From Dehalobacter sp. DCA (GTDB lineage: Bacteria > Bacillota > Desulfitobacteriia > Desulfitobacteriales > Syntrophobotulaceae): a DNA stretch of 64,000 bases. The first letter of the stretch is position 1, and every line of letters begins with the position of its first letter. The position numbers were made by a program, and so were the translations under genes. The notes beneath the pieces were generated by a model. It worked only from the letters and a program-made list of their open reading frames with translations, searched no databases and was not told the DNA's origin. Shown piece after piece: positions 7,866 through 16,744 of the stretch. The DNA lies in assembly GCF_000305775.1 (NCBI RefSeq), contig NC_018866.1, positions 2,313,001-2,377,000 on the forward strand, written 5' to 3'.

Positions 7866-10100
7866 TCATAGCCTTTCATGGTAGGTCCTGCTGATGACCT
7901 CCTGCTGCTGCTGGCGGCTTAGCTTGTTGAAGTTGACTGCATAACCCGATACGCGTATCGTCAGGTTGGGATAACGTTCCGGATGCTCCATAGCGTCAAT
8001 CAGTTGTTCACGGTTCAAAACGTTAACATTGATGTGATGGGCCTTCATATCAAAATAGCCGTCTAAGACCGCTACCAGGTTGCTCTTCTGTTCCTCACAG
8101 TTCTTGCCGATGGTGGAAGGAGTTATGGAAAAAGTACAGGATATCCCGTCCCGGCAGGCTTCATACGGAAGCTTTGAAACAGAATTCAATGATGCAAGCG
8201 CCCCGTTTGCCTCTCTGTTGTGCATCGGATTAGCACCGGGAGCAAAAGCTTCGCCCTTTTTCCTTCCGTCCGGGGTTGCACCTGTCTTTTTGCCGTAGAC
8301 CACATTGGAGGTAATTGTCAGCACCGAAAGGGTGTGTACGGCGTTCCTGTAAGCAGGCGTCTTTCTCAGTTCCCCGATAAAATCCTCTGTTAGCTCTGCA
8401 GCAATCGAGTCCACACGGTCGTCATCATTGCCAAACCGCGGGTATTCTCCATCTATTTCAAAGTCCTGGATCAGGCCTTTTTCGTTTCTGACTGCCCGGA
8501 CTTTGGCATACCTGATCGCGCTCAAAGAATCTGCGGTTACGGAAAGTCCGGCGATTCCGAAAGCCATAAAGCGTTCAACATCCGTGTCATGCAATGCCAT
8601 CTGCAGCTTTTCGTAGGCATACTGATCATGCATATAATGGATGACATTCATGGTATTGACATACAGCCTGGCGAGCCATCCCTGATAAAAAGCGAACTGC
8701 TTCATGACATCCCCGTATTCCAGTAAACCGTCTTTAACCCCTTCGGATACAGGCCCGACCTGTTTGCCGGTGATTTCATCCCTTCCGCCGTTTAAAGCCA
8801 TAAGCAACATCTTTGGCAGGTTGCAGCGTGCTCCGAAATACTGCATTTGCTTGCCTATCTTCATCGCCGATACGCAACAGGCGATCCCATAGTCATCCCC
8901 ATATAATGGACGCATTACATCGTCGTTCTCATACTGTATAGAGTCGGTATCGATAGACACCTTGGCGCAATAACGTTTAAAAGCCTCCGGCAGCGCCGCG
9001 GACCACAGCACAGTCAGGTTAGGCTCGGGTGCCAGTCCCAGACTATATAGCGTATGCAAGAAACGGTAGGACATTTTAGTAACCAGCGTCCTTCCGTCCT
9101 CGCCCATACCTCCGATAGCCTCCGTGATCCACATGGGATCCCCGGCAAAAAGCTCATTGTATTCTGGTGTCCGAAGATGCCGGGCCATTCTCAGTTTAAT
9201 GATAAAATCGTCTATGATCTCCTGGACCTGCTGTTCGGTCAATCTTTGCTGATCAATATCCCGCTGAGCATAGATATCCAGAAATGTGCTGACCCTTCCC
9301 AGGGACATGGCGGCGCCGTTCTGCTCCTTAATCGCGCCAAGATAGCCAAAATATAACCACTGAACCGCCTCTTTAAAATCTACGGCTGGTTGGGATATAT
9401 CGAAACCATAAAGCTCCGCCATCTTTTTGAGCTTTTCTAAAAAATCGATCTGCTTGTACAATTCCTCGCTTACTTTGATATTCTCCATGTCCATCAGTAA
9501 CTGACCCTTTTTGCGCTTATCTTCTTTTTTTCCTGCAATCAGCCTGTCGACTCCGTATAATGCTACCCGCCTGTAGTCTCCGATAATCCTTCCCCTTCCA
9601 TAGGCATCCGGCAATCCGGTAATGACTCCGCTTTTGCGGGCTTCCTTCATTTCAACGGTGTAAACACGGAAAACGCCGTCATTGTGAGTCGTCTTGTAAA
9701 AAAACTCCCTTTCGATTTTTTCATCCATGGTATAGCCATAGGCCTTGCAGGCCTTTCTGGCCATATTGATCCCGCCAAAGGGGTTGACTCCTCTCTTTAA
9801 CGGCCTATTGGTCTGAATGCCAACGATGAGTTCCTTTTCCTTGTCCAGATAGCCCGGCGCATAGCTTAGCAATGAAGAAACCGTCGAGGTATCAATATCC
9901 AGCACACCGCCGAATTCCCTCTCAAGCTTTTGCAGCCTTGAAAGCTTCTCCAGGATATGCCGCGTCCGATCCGTTACCTCCGTTAAAAAAGTTTCATCTC
10001 CTTTATAAGGCTGGTAATTTGCTTGTATAAAGTCCCTGACATCAATTTCCTGCTGCCATCTGCCGCCTTTAAAGTTTCCCCATCCTGTATTATTCATCAT
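7866..10100 (-). CDS. pflB: Formate C-acetyltransferase (pyruvate formate-lyase)
   Basis: Glycyl-radical enzyme that converts pyruvate and CoA to acetyl-CoA and formate in the cytoplasm of anaerobes. The product has 744 residues, normal for the family. The adjacent catalytic cysteines are seen in [10 protein letters not shown] near residue 407 and the radical glycine loop in RVSGYAV near residue 720, a short distance from the C-terminus. The ATG has an AGGAGG-like site. The upstream leader carries a ZTP riboswitch, which suggests that this copy supplies formate for 10-formyl-tetrahydrofolate and purine synthesis rather than (or as well as) mixed-acid fermentation. pflA follows in the same operon. 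Confidence 0.97.
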   Translation of the reverse strand: MMNNTGWGNFKGGRWQQEIDVRDFIQANYQPYKGDETFLTEVTDRTRHILEKLSRLQKLEREFGGVLDIDTSTVSSLLSYAPGYLDKEKELIVGIQTNRPLKRGVNPFGGINMARKACKAYGYTMDEKIEREFFYKTTHNDGVFRVYTVEMKEARKSGVITGLPDAYGRGRIIGDYRRVALYGVDRLIAGKKEDKRKKGQLLMDMENIKVSEELYKQIDFLEKLKKMAELYGFDISQPAVDFKEAVQWLYFGYLGAIKEQNGAAMSLGRVSTFLDIYAQRDIDQQRLTEQQVQEIIDDFIIKLRMARHLRTPEYNELFAGDPMWITEAIGGMGEDGRTLVTKMSYRFLHTLYSLGLAPEPNLTVLWSAALPEAFKRYCAKVSIDTDSIQYENDDVMRPLYGDDYGIACCVSAMKIGKQMQYFGARCNLPKMLLMALNGGRDEITGKQVGPVSEGVKDGLLEYGDVMKQFAFYQGWLARLYVNTMNVIHYMHDQYAYEKLQMALHDTDVERFMAFGIAGLSVTADSLSAIRYAKVRAVRNEKGLIQDFEIDGEYPRFGNDDDRVDSIAAELTEDFIGELRKTPAYRNAVHTLSVLTITSNVVYGKKTGATPDGRKKGEAFAPGANPMHNREANGALASLNSVSKLPYEACRDGISCTFSITPSTIGKNCEEQKSNLVAVLDGYFDMKAHHINVNVLNREQLIDAMEHPERYPNLTIRVSGYAVNFNKLSRQQQQEVISRTYHERL

Positions 10101-10154
10101 TTTAACCCTCCTAATCTGTCAGGTTCTGAATTTTATGAGGGTGACTCAGAAAAT

Positions 10155-10256
10155 AAAAAAACCTGGACAATATTTATACTGCCCAGGCGGTCGACGTTTG
10201 AACTCTTCCAATCCCTTATGGTTAAACCCATATGTCCGCCAGTCTTGGAAGCTTAC
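10155..10256 (-). promoter_or_regulatory. ZTP riboswitch (pfl motif) with overlapping terminator, controlling pflBA
   Basis: On the minus strand the leader shows the two conserved parts of the pfl RNA motif. The first is ACTGGCG inside a CTTCCAA/TTGGAAG stem (plus 10245-10251 and 10207-10213). The second, about 40 bases later, is the invariant CCGCCTGGGC (plus 10181-10190). The CCTGGGCA part can instead pair with TGTCCAGG (plus 10162-10169), followed by a run of T (plus 10154-10160), giving an intrinsic terminator. Binding of ZTP/ZMP, which accumulates when 10-formyl-THF is short, would keep CCGCCTGGGC in the aptamer and allow read-through into pflB. Established knowledge: pfl-motif RNAs sense ZTP/ZMP and are common upstream of pfl and folate/purine genes. 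Confidence 0.88.
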
Positions 10257-10260
10257 CGAT

Positions 10261-10290
10261 ATTCTATTATGGATGTAATGACTTTGTCAA
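10261..10290 (-). promoter_or_regulatory. Sigma-A promoter of the riboswitch-pflBA transcript
   Basis: On the minus strand TTGACA (plus 10285-10290) and TAGAAT (plus 10261-10266) with an 18-base spacer, placed so that transcription begins right at the 5' edge of the ZTP aptamer. Confidence 0.7.
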
Positions 10291-10392
10291 TTACCTGTTT
10301 ATATGGAGCTATGTTTATTCAACGCTCGAACAGAATAACGCTTCAATTTAAATAATCTTCATCTATCATTCTAAACTATCTTAAAGAAGTTT

Positions 10393-11142
10393 TTAAACGG
10401 AATTATTTTGCTTTACGTTCATAAAAACTTTTACAAAATCAGTTTCTATATCATGTATGCTCTCATATTGTGTTTCCAAGCCAAATAGTCTTCTTAAAAA
10501 AACTTTTTGCTCCTGTGTCAAAGATATTTCGTCATACCATGGTAATTCTTGAGCCCAGGGTTTTCTTTTTGTTGTTTTTTCAAAAGAAGAATATAGCAAA
10601 TACAGGAAAAAGTCTCCTAAGTACGTAAAATCCAAATCATAAGGAGCCGTTTTCTCCGCCCACCTTGCCAGTCCAAAGTCAATCAGATATACCTTCCCTT
10701 GGTCTATAACAACATTGGGGATTCGGATATCCCGATGGACAATGCCATTGTCATGAAGATACTTTATGATATCTATGAGCTGGATTCCAATATGATAAAA
10801 TTCTTCTCCCGAGAATTTGTGGCTATGCTTAAAAAGCAGGTCTTTTACGGTACATCCATTCTTATACTCCAAAACAAACCCGTAAAAGCCTTTTTCATTG
10901 ATAACCCCCAAAAACTCAGGAATTCGCTCATCCTTAAGCTGTGAGAGAATTACCGCTTCATCAATGCAGTCTGGAATATTATTTTTCCTTAGTCCTTTTT
11001 TATATTTTTTAATAACAACTGTACTGCCATTTTCGGATCTGGCCAAAAAGCACAACCCGTATCTGCCTTCACCAAGAAGTCTGTCAATCGTGTATTGACA
11101 GACCTTCTTCCCCTCATATTTGAGATTCAAGTAAAACCTCAT
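10393..11142 (-). CDS. Minimal Hanks-type Ser/Thr protein kinase
   Basis: A 249-residue kinase-like protein consisting of a kinase domain only. Seen in order: glycine loop GEGRYG (residues 25-30), VIKKYKK with the probable ATP-anchoring lysine near 46, catalytic loop HRDIRIPNV near 140, and metal-binding DFG (in LIDFGLARW) near 157. The C-lobe is short, and there is no membrane segment or PASTA region, unlike the cell-wall-sensing PrkC kinases. Catalytic residues are intact, so activity is likely. The start codon lies 4 bases after the stop of the zinc-ribbon gene, indicating one operon and possibly one functional unit. Confidence 0.85.
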   Translation of the reverse strand: MRFYLNLKYEGKKVCQYTIDRLLGEGRYGLCFLARSENGSTVVIKKYKKGLRKNNIPDCIDEAVILSQLKDERIPEFLGVINEKGFYGFVLEYKNGCTVKDLLFKHSHKFSGEEFYHIGIQLIDIIKYLHDNGIVHRDIRIPNVVIDQGKVYLIDFGLARWAEKTAPYDLDFTYLGDFFLYLLYSSFEKTTKRKPWAQELPWYDEISLTQEQKVFLRRLFGLETQYESIHDIETDFVKVFMNVKQNNSV

Positions 11143-11146
11143 CGGA

Positions 11147-11536
11147 CTACCCGTTCATTTTTGTACCGCATTTAAGACAGAATTTTGCATTTGAAGGCAA
11201 TTTCTCCCCACAGTTTGTACAAAATAAAGCATCAGCCACCTTTTCTCCACACTGCAAACAAAATTTTGAACCGGCAGGAATACGAGAATTGCATTTACTG
11301 CAATTGGTTAAGTTTTGGCTCTCAATCGGCTGATGCGGCATAGCCGCGGGCTGATGTTGCACAGGGGCAGGTTGATTGTAGTGATTTCCCTGGTTGTAAT
11401 AATGCCCCTTTGAGCCGCTTCCCGAACCCATGATGTTTAATAAATTGCCTAATAACCCTTTCTGTTGATAATGACCGCTTCCATGTGTTCCTCTCTTATA
11501 GTGGTTGCCGCTTGAAGACCTTGATAAAAATCCCAT
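11147..11536 (-). CDS. Double zinc-ribbon protein paired with the kinase
   Basis: A 129-residue protein. Residues 1-75 form a low-complexity segment rich in Gly, Ser, His, Gln and Tyr. They are followed by two zinc ribbons: CSKC...CLQCG near 79-100 and CTNCG...CLKCG near 106-127. The second ATG (11536) is chosen because AAAGGGG precedes it at 8 bases; the first ATG 18 bases upstream has no ribosome site. The ribbon type resembles those fused to, or encoded beside, bacterial kinases and FHA proteins, but no specific function is known. It sits directly upstream of the kinase gene with a 4-base gap, so it could be its substrate or partner (inference). Confidence 0.75.
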   Translation of the reverse strand: MGFLSRSSSGNHYKRGTHGSGHYQQKGLLGNLLNIMGSGSGSKGHYYNQGNHYNQPAPVQHQPAAMPHQPIESQNLTNCSKCNSRIPAGSKFCLQCGEKVADALFCTNCGEKLPSNAKFCLKCGTKMNG

Positions 11537-11629
11537 AGTATATTCCCCTTTCATTGTTTATTTATTGATAATTGATTATTCCCATTTTATTTCTTGATGA
11601 ACCCTATATCACGGGTACTTAAACTCAAT

Positions 11630-12508
11630 TTAATTTCCCTCATTTTGATAAGGGTCTATATGAATGTTTACGCGGGTGTTCTTGAATCTTTCACCCATAG
11701 CTTTTTTTAGACATCCTATAATATGATGTGCCTCCTCAACGGTTTGGTTGGGATCAATCGTAATATGAAAATCGATATGCTTAACATTTCCTGATTTTCT
11801 TGTTTTGAGCTTGTGGTAATCTCTGAATTGATGGCTGTGCTCACCAATGATTTTTTCAATTTCTGCTTCTTCTTCATCAGATAGCCTTGAATCCAAGAGA
11901 AAGTTAAAAGCAGTTTTACATAGCTTCCATGCTTCTTTAATGATAAGCGCTGCCACAAGGATAGCAACAATGGGATCCAATATTGCCAGCCCCGTAAGCT
12001 TAATCAGTAGAATTCCAACACCTACTCCCAGGGAAGTATATACATCTGTTTTCAAGTGAAGCGCGTCCGCTTCAAGTGCCATAGATTCTTCCTCCTGGGC
12101 TACCTTATATAACTTCTTCGATACGAATAAATTGACTAACGCAGAAGTAAACATAACTGCCATTGCGACTAACGCCTGTTCTATTTCAACAGGTTCAAAT
12201 AATTTTTTTACAGCTTCAATGATAATCAGTGCAGCAGCTACAAATATTAATAACCCTTCAGCTAAACCTGATATATTCTCTATTTTTCCATGGCCGTAAG
12301 GATGTTCCTTGTCTGCAGGCTGTGAAGATTTCTTCACAGAGAAAAACGCTATGATGGATGCACCAAGGTCCATTCCGGAATGTATCGCTTCAGAAATTAT
12401 ACTGACTGAACCGCTTAAGATTCCTGCGATAACCTTAAATATAATAAGAACGGTGTTTGATACAATTGATAATAAGGCATATTTAACTTTTCTGTCTGTG
12501 GTAGCCAT
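11630..12508 (-). CDS. Cation diffusion facilitator family metal transporter
   Basis: A 292-residue proton-coupled exporter of divalent metals such as Zn, Mn, Fe or Co in the cytoplasmic membrane. Six predicted helices; the metal-site motifs HSGMD in helix II (near residue 43) and HLKTD in helix V (near 151) follow the HxxxD pattern of Mn/Fe/Zn-type members. The cytoplasmic C-terminal domain carries DFHITIDP and ends in NIHIDP. AGGAGG precedes the ATG. The 237 bases upstream hold no riboswitch class I recognise; the only item is a strong AAGGAGGGGG without a convincing gene behind it. Confidence 0.93.
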   Translation of the reverse strand: MATTDRKVKYALLSIVSNTVLIIFKVIAGILSGSVSIISEAIHSGMDLGASIIAFFSVKKSSQPADKEHPYGHGKIENISGLAEGLLIFVAAALIIIEAVKKLFEPVEIEQALVAMAVMFTSALVNLFVSKKLYKVAQEEESMALEADALHLKTDVYTSLGVGVGILLIKLTGLAILDPIVAILVAALIIKEAWKLCKTAFNFLLDSRLSDEEEAEIEKIIGEHSHQFRDYHKLKTRKSGNVKHIDFHITIDPNQTVEEAHHIIGCLKKAMGERFKNTRVNIHIDPYQNEGN

Positions 12509-12745
12509 ATTTCCTCCTATGAGATAATACTTTTCGATTGTAAATCATAAACCTTAAGATTACTTTAACCTTTATTCATGATAAGAAACCAATTATTCCT
12601 CTGGAAAAGCAACTTCTGTTTTCCCCCTCCTTGCCTTAAACCCAGCAATCATTTGTGGGAAGCAGCCAAGTATTTATCTATATGATAATAAACTCTGTAA
12701 ATTGAATAATAATTTCCATATGGTCTCCTTACGAGCTAGTATATC

Positions 12746-13021
12746 TTAGTTACCATTGAATAGGTTCTTGAAAAAGCTATCAATAATCTGTTGAATAAAT
12801 CCTCGAATTACATTATCCGGAGAATCACCAAATATAAAATTAATAATCCCCATAAAGCCGTCATATATCTGGGTATGGTATTTAACTGCCAGAATAATTG
12901 CTATGACCAGCAGTATTATAAATACTATGATCAGCAACAGACAACCCGTAAGAACTATCTTTACGGCTTTCTTTCCTAACCGGTTACGCTTCATGTGATA
13001 TAAAATTTCTTCGAGGTCCAT
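12746..13021 (-). CDS. Small membrane protein, function unknown
   Basis: A 91-residue protein with a basic N-terminal stretch (RNRLGKKAVK), one strong hydrophobic helix (residues about 22-46) and an amphipathic C-terminal segment ending in NPHE-free, Phe/Ile-rich sequence (IIDSFFKNLFNGN). AAAGGTAA lies ahead of the ATG. No family is recognised. The single helix with a positively charged face could be mistaken for a toxin of a type I system, but no antisense RNA or hairpin structure supports that. Confidence 0.55.
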   Translation of the reverse strand: MDLEEILYHMKRNRLGKKAVKIVLTGCLLLIIVFIILLVIAIILAVKYHTQIYDGFMGIINFIFGDSPDNVIRGFIQQIIDSFFKNLFNGN

Positions 13022-13208
13022 ATTTTTACCTTTCTTTTTTTAGATGTTTTTGCATAATAAAAAAACACTTCTGAATATTCCTTTTAGTCATATGTCTTTC
13101 ACTTTACATAATAAGTTCGAAATAGTAGACATACTTAAAGAAACAGAATAGTTACACTACTGTAGAGGTATGCTTAAACCTCCCATCAAAGGTAACTTTT
13201 CAAAGTAT

Positions 13209-13577
13209 TTAACAGCTAGCTTCCTTGTATTTACTTGTATGAAAATAGCAGTATAGAAATGAATATAATTGAAGAATTGATACTTTAAAAAAGAGTAAAT
13301 TGAATAAATCAAATCGCGTATTTATTTTTTCAGCAATAGTCGAAAGTCTTTTATTAATCCGCAATATATATGTTTTTATTTTTTTGAGGAATTTTCTTAG
13401 ATTTGTTAAAGGTCTAAGATTATTGGCTACCTGCTTAAACAGACTCTTAAAATCCTGGTGCTCATGTGTTTCAATGACACCATGGGGCATATAGACTGAA
13501 AGTAAAGAAAGTAATACCAGTAATATAATAAAAAACAATTTATTATTCTGTATATTTCCAAAGTAATATGCATTCAT
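13209..13577 (-). CDS. Hypothetical protein with N-terminal membrane segment
   Basis: A 122-residue frame with an N-terminal hydrophobic segment (residues 14-30), a basic middle region and an aromatic C-terminus. TTGGAG lies 9 bases upstream of the ATG. Codon use is AT-rich and no family is recognised, so it may be a real but fast-evolving gene or a chance frame in an AT-rich stretch. Confidence 0.4.
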   Translation of the reverse strand: MNAYYFGNIQNNKLFFIILLVLLSLLSVYMPHGVIETHEHQDFKSLFKQVANNLRPLTNLRKFLKKIKTYILRINKRLSTIAEKINTRFDLFNLLFFKVSILQLYSFLYCYFHTSKYKEASC

Positions 13578-13597
13578 AAAATATCTACTCCAATTAA

Positions 13598-13645
13598 AAT
13601 ACCTGTGGCACCATAATCTATCTTAATTATAGTCCCACAGGTATT
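13598..13645. repeat. Perfect 11-bp inverted repeat (hairpin)
   Basis: AATACCTGTGG at 13598-13608 pairs perfectly with CCACAGGTATT at 13635-13645 around a 26-base loop that holds a second imperfect AT stem. It sits upstream of the 13.2 kb frame and could be a terminator for the methyltransferase gene at 13785 or a remnant of a small mobile element. Confidence 0.5.
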
Positions 13646-13784
13646 TTATCCTGCTGCCAACTCTTACGCCGGCCCAGCCCCACACACTTTGAAAAGTGTA
13701 TCGCCTGCTCTATTAATCGTGTTTATTCAAATTTGTTTATAGTCTATAATATTACAAGTTTATTTGTCAATAGCAAGATATCCA

Positions 13785-14729
13785 TTAATCAGTTTTTCTC
13801 CGGAAAATGTATACTGCATTGTCTTCCGATTGCGGTAATACAAGTGCTGACAATCGCTGATTATACTCCATAGTAAAAGCATCCTGTTTTTGATAGGCTT
13901 CATGATCACCTGTAAATAATGGATTTCTGCTACCAATAACAATATAGAGTTTTATAAAGTCCATTGTAAAGATGCTTTTCTCAAAAGCATTTCCTGGAGG
14001 CGACCATGAACAGATGACCGTTTCAGGTTTGTATTTACCAAGAGCTTCTTTGGCCTCCAGTTTTTCAACAAAATCAGGATACTGGATATATTTCCCCCAG
14101 CTGTAATCATCCGTTGCATCGCAATGAACTCCCATTTCTCTTAGAAATGTTGTCAAAGTACCATCACCTGCGCCTATTTCTAGGCATTTTGTTTTCCCAA
14201 CCAAATTAGAAAGTTCTTTGATAAGCGTTCTTGAATAAAAGCAATAAATTCCTTTATTATTGACAAGTGGCATCAATATCTTTTTGTCTGTAATAAAAGT
14301 CCAGAATAATTTAAACCAAAAAAGCGAAACGGGTTTTCTTTCAAAACTCTTTTTAAATAGAACTTTTTGAAGGATTAATCCATCCCATAAATTAAAGCGG
14401 ATCTTGCCGGAGGTCTTTCCGGACTGAGCTATAAAATAGGATTGTTGAAGAATATCTATTGCGATCCTAGCCTTGATGATATCCGGAAGAAAAGCATTCA
14501 ATGTCTTTTGATTATTACCGCTTTTATGAATCCTATTCATCGCAAAGCGAGCTTTAGCTTTGTAAGTATTGATAATCGCAGCGATTTCCTCAACATTACT
14601 TTCTTTATTTAAAACAGAGAATTCTTTTAATACGGTTTCTTTATACTCAGGATATTGAAGTGCCAAGGTTTTCGGATCAATCTGATCCTTGAGCACCTCG
14701 TCAGCTTTCTCTCTTAAAAAAATTCTCAT
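13785..14729 (-). CDS. SAM-dependent methyltransferase-like protein
   Basis: A 314-residue protein. The C-terminal half is a class I methyltransferase fold: motif I CLEIGAGDGTLTTFLRE near residue 189, an acidic residue after the second strand (CDATDDYSWG) and a motif-IV-like CSWSPPGN near 237. The N-terminal 150 residues are helical and unassigned. The ATG at 14729 is chosen because AGGAG precedes it; the frame extends 48 bases further upstream without a ribosome site. The substrate is unknown: the CSWSPPGN version of motif IV departs from the NPPY/DPPY of base-amino methylases, so a small-molecule or protein substrate is possible. Confidence 0.75.
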   Translation of the reverse strand: MRIFLREKADEVLKDQIDPKTLALQYPEYKETVLKEFSVLNKESNVEEIAAIINTYKAKARFAMNRIHKSGNNQKTLNAFLPDIIKARIAIDILQQSYFIAQSGKTSGKIRFNLWDGLILQKVLFKKSFERKPVSLFWFKLFWTFITDKKILMPLVNNKGIYCFYSRTLIKELSNLVGKTKCLEIGAGDGTLTTFLREMGVHCDATDDYSWGKYIQYPDFVEKLEAKEALGKYKPETVICSWSPPGNAFEKSIFTMDFIKLYIVIGSRNPLFTGDHEAYQKQDAFTMEYNQRLSALVLPQSEDNAVYIFRRKTD

Positions 14730-14807
14730 TTTTTCTCCTAAAAACAATAAACATATCAATGTATTATAATAATTCAAAAGTTCAATGAATACCAGGCCAG
14801 TTTTTAT

Positions 14808-14921
14808 CTACTTATGACTCAAATCCAATTGCTGCACTATTGTCAACCACTTTCTAATTTGCAAGAAAGAAACTTCCGAATTACCGTCAAAGATAGATAA
14901 TGCCAATGTTACTTTTGCCAT
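14808..14921 (-). CDS. Possible small protein (37 aa)
   Basis: A 37-codon frame with ATG at 14921, AGGGAG six bases upstream and TAG at 14808. The product begins MAKVTLALSIFDGN and ends QQLDLSHK. No family is recognised. The good ribosome site is the only support. Confidence 0.35.
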   Translation of the reverse strand: MAKVTLALSIFDGNSEVSFLQIRKWLTIVQQLDLSHK

Positions 14922-15049
14922 TTAAAACTCCCTGTTTATATCAAAAAGTACTAATAACTAAAAATAATCATTAGCACTTATATACAATCTGTTTTTTTAA
15001 TAAGGTTGGAACAACCCATATTATTTTATTATTTGTTTTATAGTATGTT

Positions 15050-15125
15050 TGGTGGAGATGATGGGATTCGAACCCACGACCTCTTACATGCGAAGCAAGC
15101 GCTCTCCCAGCTGAGCTACATCCCC
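15050..15125 (-). tRNA. tRNA-Ala, anticodon CGC
   Basis: A full 76-base cloverleaf on the minus strand: acceptor GGGGATG with CATCTCC, including the G3-U70 pair that is the identity element of alanine tRNAs, discriminator A and an encoded CCA. The D arm is GCTC/GAGC, the anticodon stem CTTGC/GTAAG has loop TTCGCAT (anticodon CGC, reading GCG), and the T arm contains GTTCGAATC. It is a single isolated tRNA gene. Confidence 0.95.
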
Positions 15126-15334
15126 ACTGTTTTAAAACAAAAAACAATTATTTAATTCACACAACTATTATTATACTGAATAATCCTAGTTTTCGCTAGA
15201 GTTAGATAATTAAAAATTATAATCCCGGACTATTTTTTGATAAACACTTGATTTTGACGAGAAATGCGGATGTTATGAACTGTACCAACAGCATTTAAAG
15301 GAAAAAAGCAGGTCTGTGTGGAATATATTACCTC

Positions 15335-15363
15335 ATCATACTATAGCAGCACTATAGTATGAT
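15335..15363. promoter_or_regulatory. Perfect 12-bp inverted repeat upstream of the reductase gene
   Basis: ATCATACTATAG (15335-15346) and CTATAGTATGAT (15352-15363) around CAGCA, 45 bases upstream of the reductase start. It may be a repressor operator or a 5' leader hairpin. The rest of 15126-15407 is AT-rich and holds nothing else I can name. Confidence 0.5.
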
Positions 15364-15407
15364 TGCTTTATTTCTTTACTATTCTATTACTGTTGGAGGA
15401 TGAAAAC

Positions 15408-16727
15408 ATGCGTGAACGTCAAGGCCCCTTGTTTATTCTGCTTACTTTGATCCTGACCTTTATCTTTTGGTCAGTCAGCGAACCATTAAAGGATGTTGCC
15501 CCGGTCAGACAATACTCCGAGATGGCTGCTTCGCTCATGCTGGTTTGCTTTGCCTGGGTCAATTTTATTTCAACCCGCCATCCGCTGCTGGACTCCCTGT
15601 TCCACGGCCTGGACAAAAGCTACCTTTACCATAAAGCTTTAAGTATCATAAGTGTTCTTTTGATCTTTGTGCATCGGTTTACTCTTGATGCAGGCAAGGG
15701 CAATCATTACGGGGAAAACAGGGCGAATTTGGGACCGGGTCCAAATGGTCTGAATGGTCCGCCACCGGGGGCGGAAAATGGGGCGGAGTTTTTTTCCGGG
15801 ATCGCTAATCTGAGTATGCTGCTTTTTATCGTCTTAATCCTGCTTGCCCTCTTCGTCTGGAAAACGAATTATGAAAAATGGAAGAACATCCACAAGCTCT
15901 TTTTTATTCCTTATATGATCGGAATCATTCATTATTACGGCAGTTCGGACTATGCCGTTACAGGCTTAAGCGCCTTGGGGCTGTGGCTGAATCTGGTCAA
16001 TCTGGTCGGCCTGACTTCGGCAATCTACAGTATAGGGTTTTATGAAAGAACGGCATTTCAGCCCCGCTATGTCGTAACGAACATCCGCACGGTCGCCAAA
16101 GATACCCTTGAAATCACCGGCAAAGCCTTAAAAAAAGGAATCCGCTATAAGGAAGGACAATTTACTTTTATCAAGTTTACCGAGGAAGGCAAGAAATTTC
16201 CTTCTCATCCGTTCACGATAAGCCAGTCTTTCCGAAAGAATGAGATACAGTTTGCGATCAAGGCTTTGGGAGATCACACCTCTGCTTTACTGGAAAACGT
16301 TCAGGAGGGAGATACTTTTGCCGTAACTTCCTCCCATGGCCGCTTCGATTATAAGGCCGGATCTAACCGTCAGGTCTGGCTGGCGGGCGGAATCGGCATT
16401 ACGCCATTCCGCAGTTTTTACCAGTCTGCGATCCCTCCGCAATATTCCATTGACCTGTTTTACTGTTATAACAATGAAGCCGAAGGACCCTATTTGGATG
16501 AAATAAAAACCCTTGCAGCCGGGAGTGGTATTCGCGTGCATTTGCACGATCTCCAGACGAAAGGGTTTCTGGATGCCGAAGATATTTGCGAAGCGGTACC
16601 TAAGACTGAAACTGTTGATGTCTATTTCTGCGGTCCGGAACCGATGAGGATCAAACTGGAAAGAGAATTAAAGACCTGCGGCCTGCGTATCGGACATTTT
16701 CACTACGAGTCTTTTCAGTTTAAATAG
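15408..16727 (+). CDS. Ferric-reductase-like transmembrane flavoprotein
   Basis: A 439-residue membrane oxidoreductase of the ferric reductase / NADPH oxidase superfamily. It moves electrons from NAD(P)H through FAD and membrane hemes to an acceptor. The N-terminal half has about six membrane helices with histidines in the heme-binding positions (HKALSIISVLLIFVHR, HKLFFIPYMIGIIHYY). The C-terminal half has the FAD-binding HPFTIS (near residue 268), the nucleotide-binding GGIGITPF (near 327) and the FCGPEPM motif (near 406). The ATG at 15408 has GGAGG nine bases upstream. It stands alone and converges with pabC. The acceptor (Fe(III), oxygen or other) cannot be told from sequence. Confidence 0.85.
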   Translation: MRERQGPLFILLTLILTFIFWSVSEPLKDVAPVRQYSEMAASLMLVCFAWVNFISTRHPLLDSLFHGLDKSYLYHKALSIISVLLIFVHRFTLDAGKGNHYGENRANLGPGPNGLNGPPPGAENGAEFFSGIANLSMLLFIVLILLALFVWKTNYEKWKNIHKLFFIPYMIGIIHYYGSSDYAVTGLSALGLWLNLVNLVGLTSAIYSIGFYERTAFQPRYVVTNIRTVAKDTLEITGKALKKGIRYKEGQFTFIKFTEEGKKFPSHPFTISQSFRKNEIQFAIKALGDHTSALLENVQEGDTFAVTSSHGRFDYKAGSNRQVWLAGGIGITPFRSFYQSAIPPQYSIDLFYCYNNEAEGPYLDEIKTLAAGSGIRVHLHDLQTKGFLDAEDICEAVPKTETVDVYFCGPEPMRIKLERELKTCGLRIGHFHYESFQFK

Positions 16728-16744
16728 GTAAGGAGCAGCGACGA

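Noticed and set aside
10023..10355. Open frame on the plus strand opposite the pflB leader
   Set aside because: It overlaps the ZTP riboswitch, its promoter and the start of pflB, and has no ribosome site or recognisable product.
12509..12745. Metal-sensing riboswitch upstream of the CDF transporter
   Set aside because: No conserved core of the NiCo, Mn (yybP-ykoY) or other known metal riboswitch classes could be recognised. A strong AAGGAGGGGG is present but precedes only a roughly 15-codon frame.
12746..13021. Type I toxin
   Set aside because: At 91 residues it is larger than typical type I toxins, and no antisense RNA promoter or long inhibitory leader hairpin is visible.
14833..14850. 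Further copy of the small inverted-end repeat (ATTGTCAACCAC)
   Set aside because: Only one end matches; no partner end is found within 150 bases.
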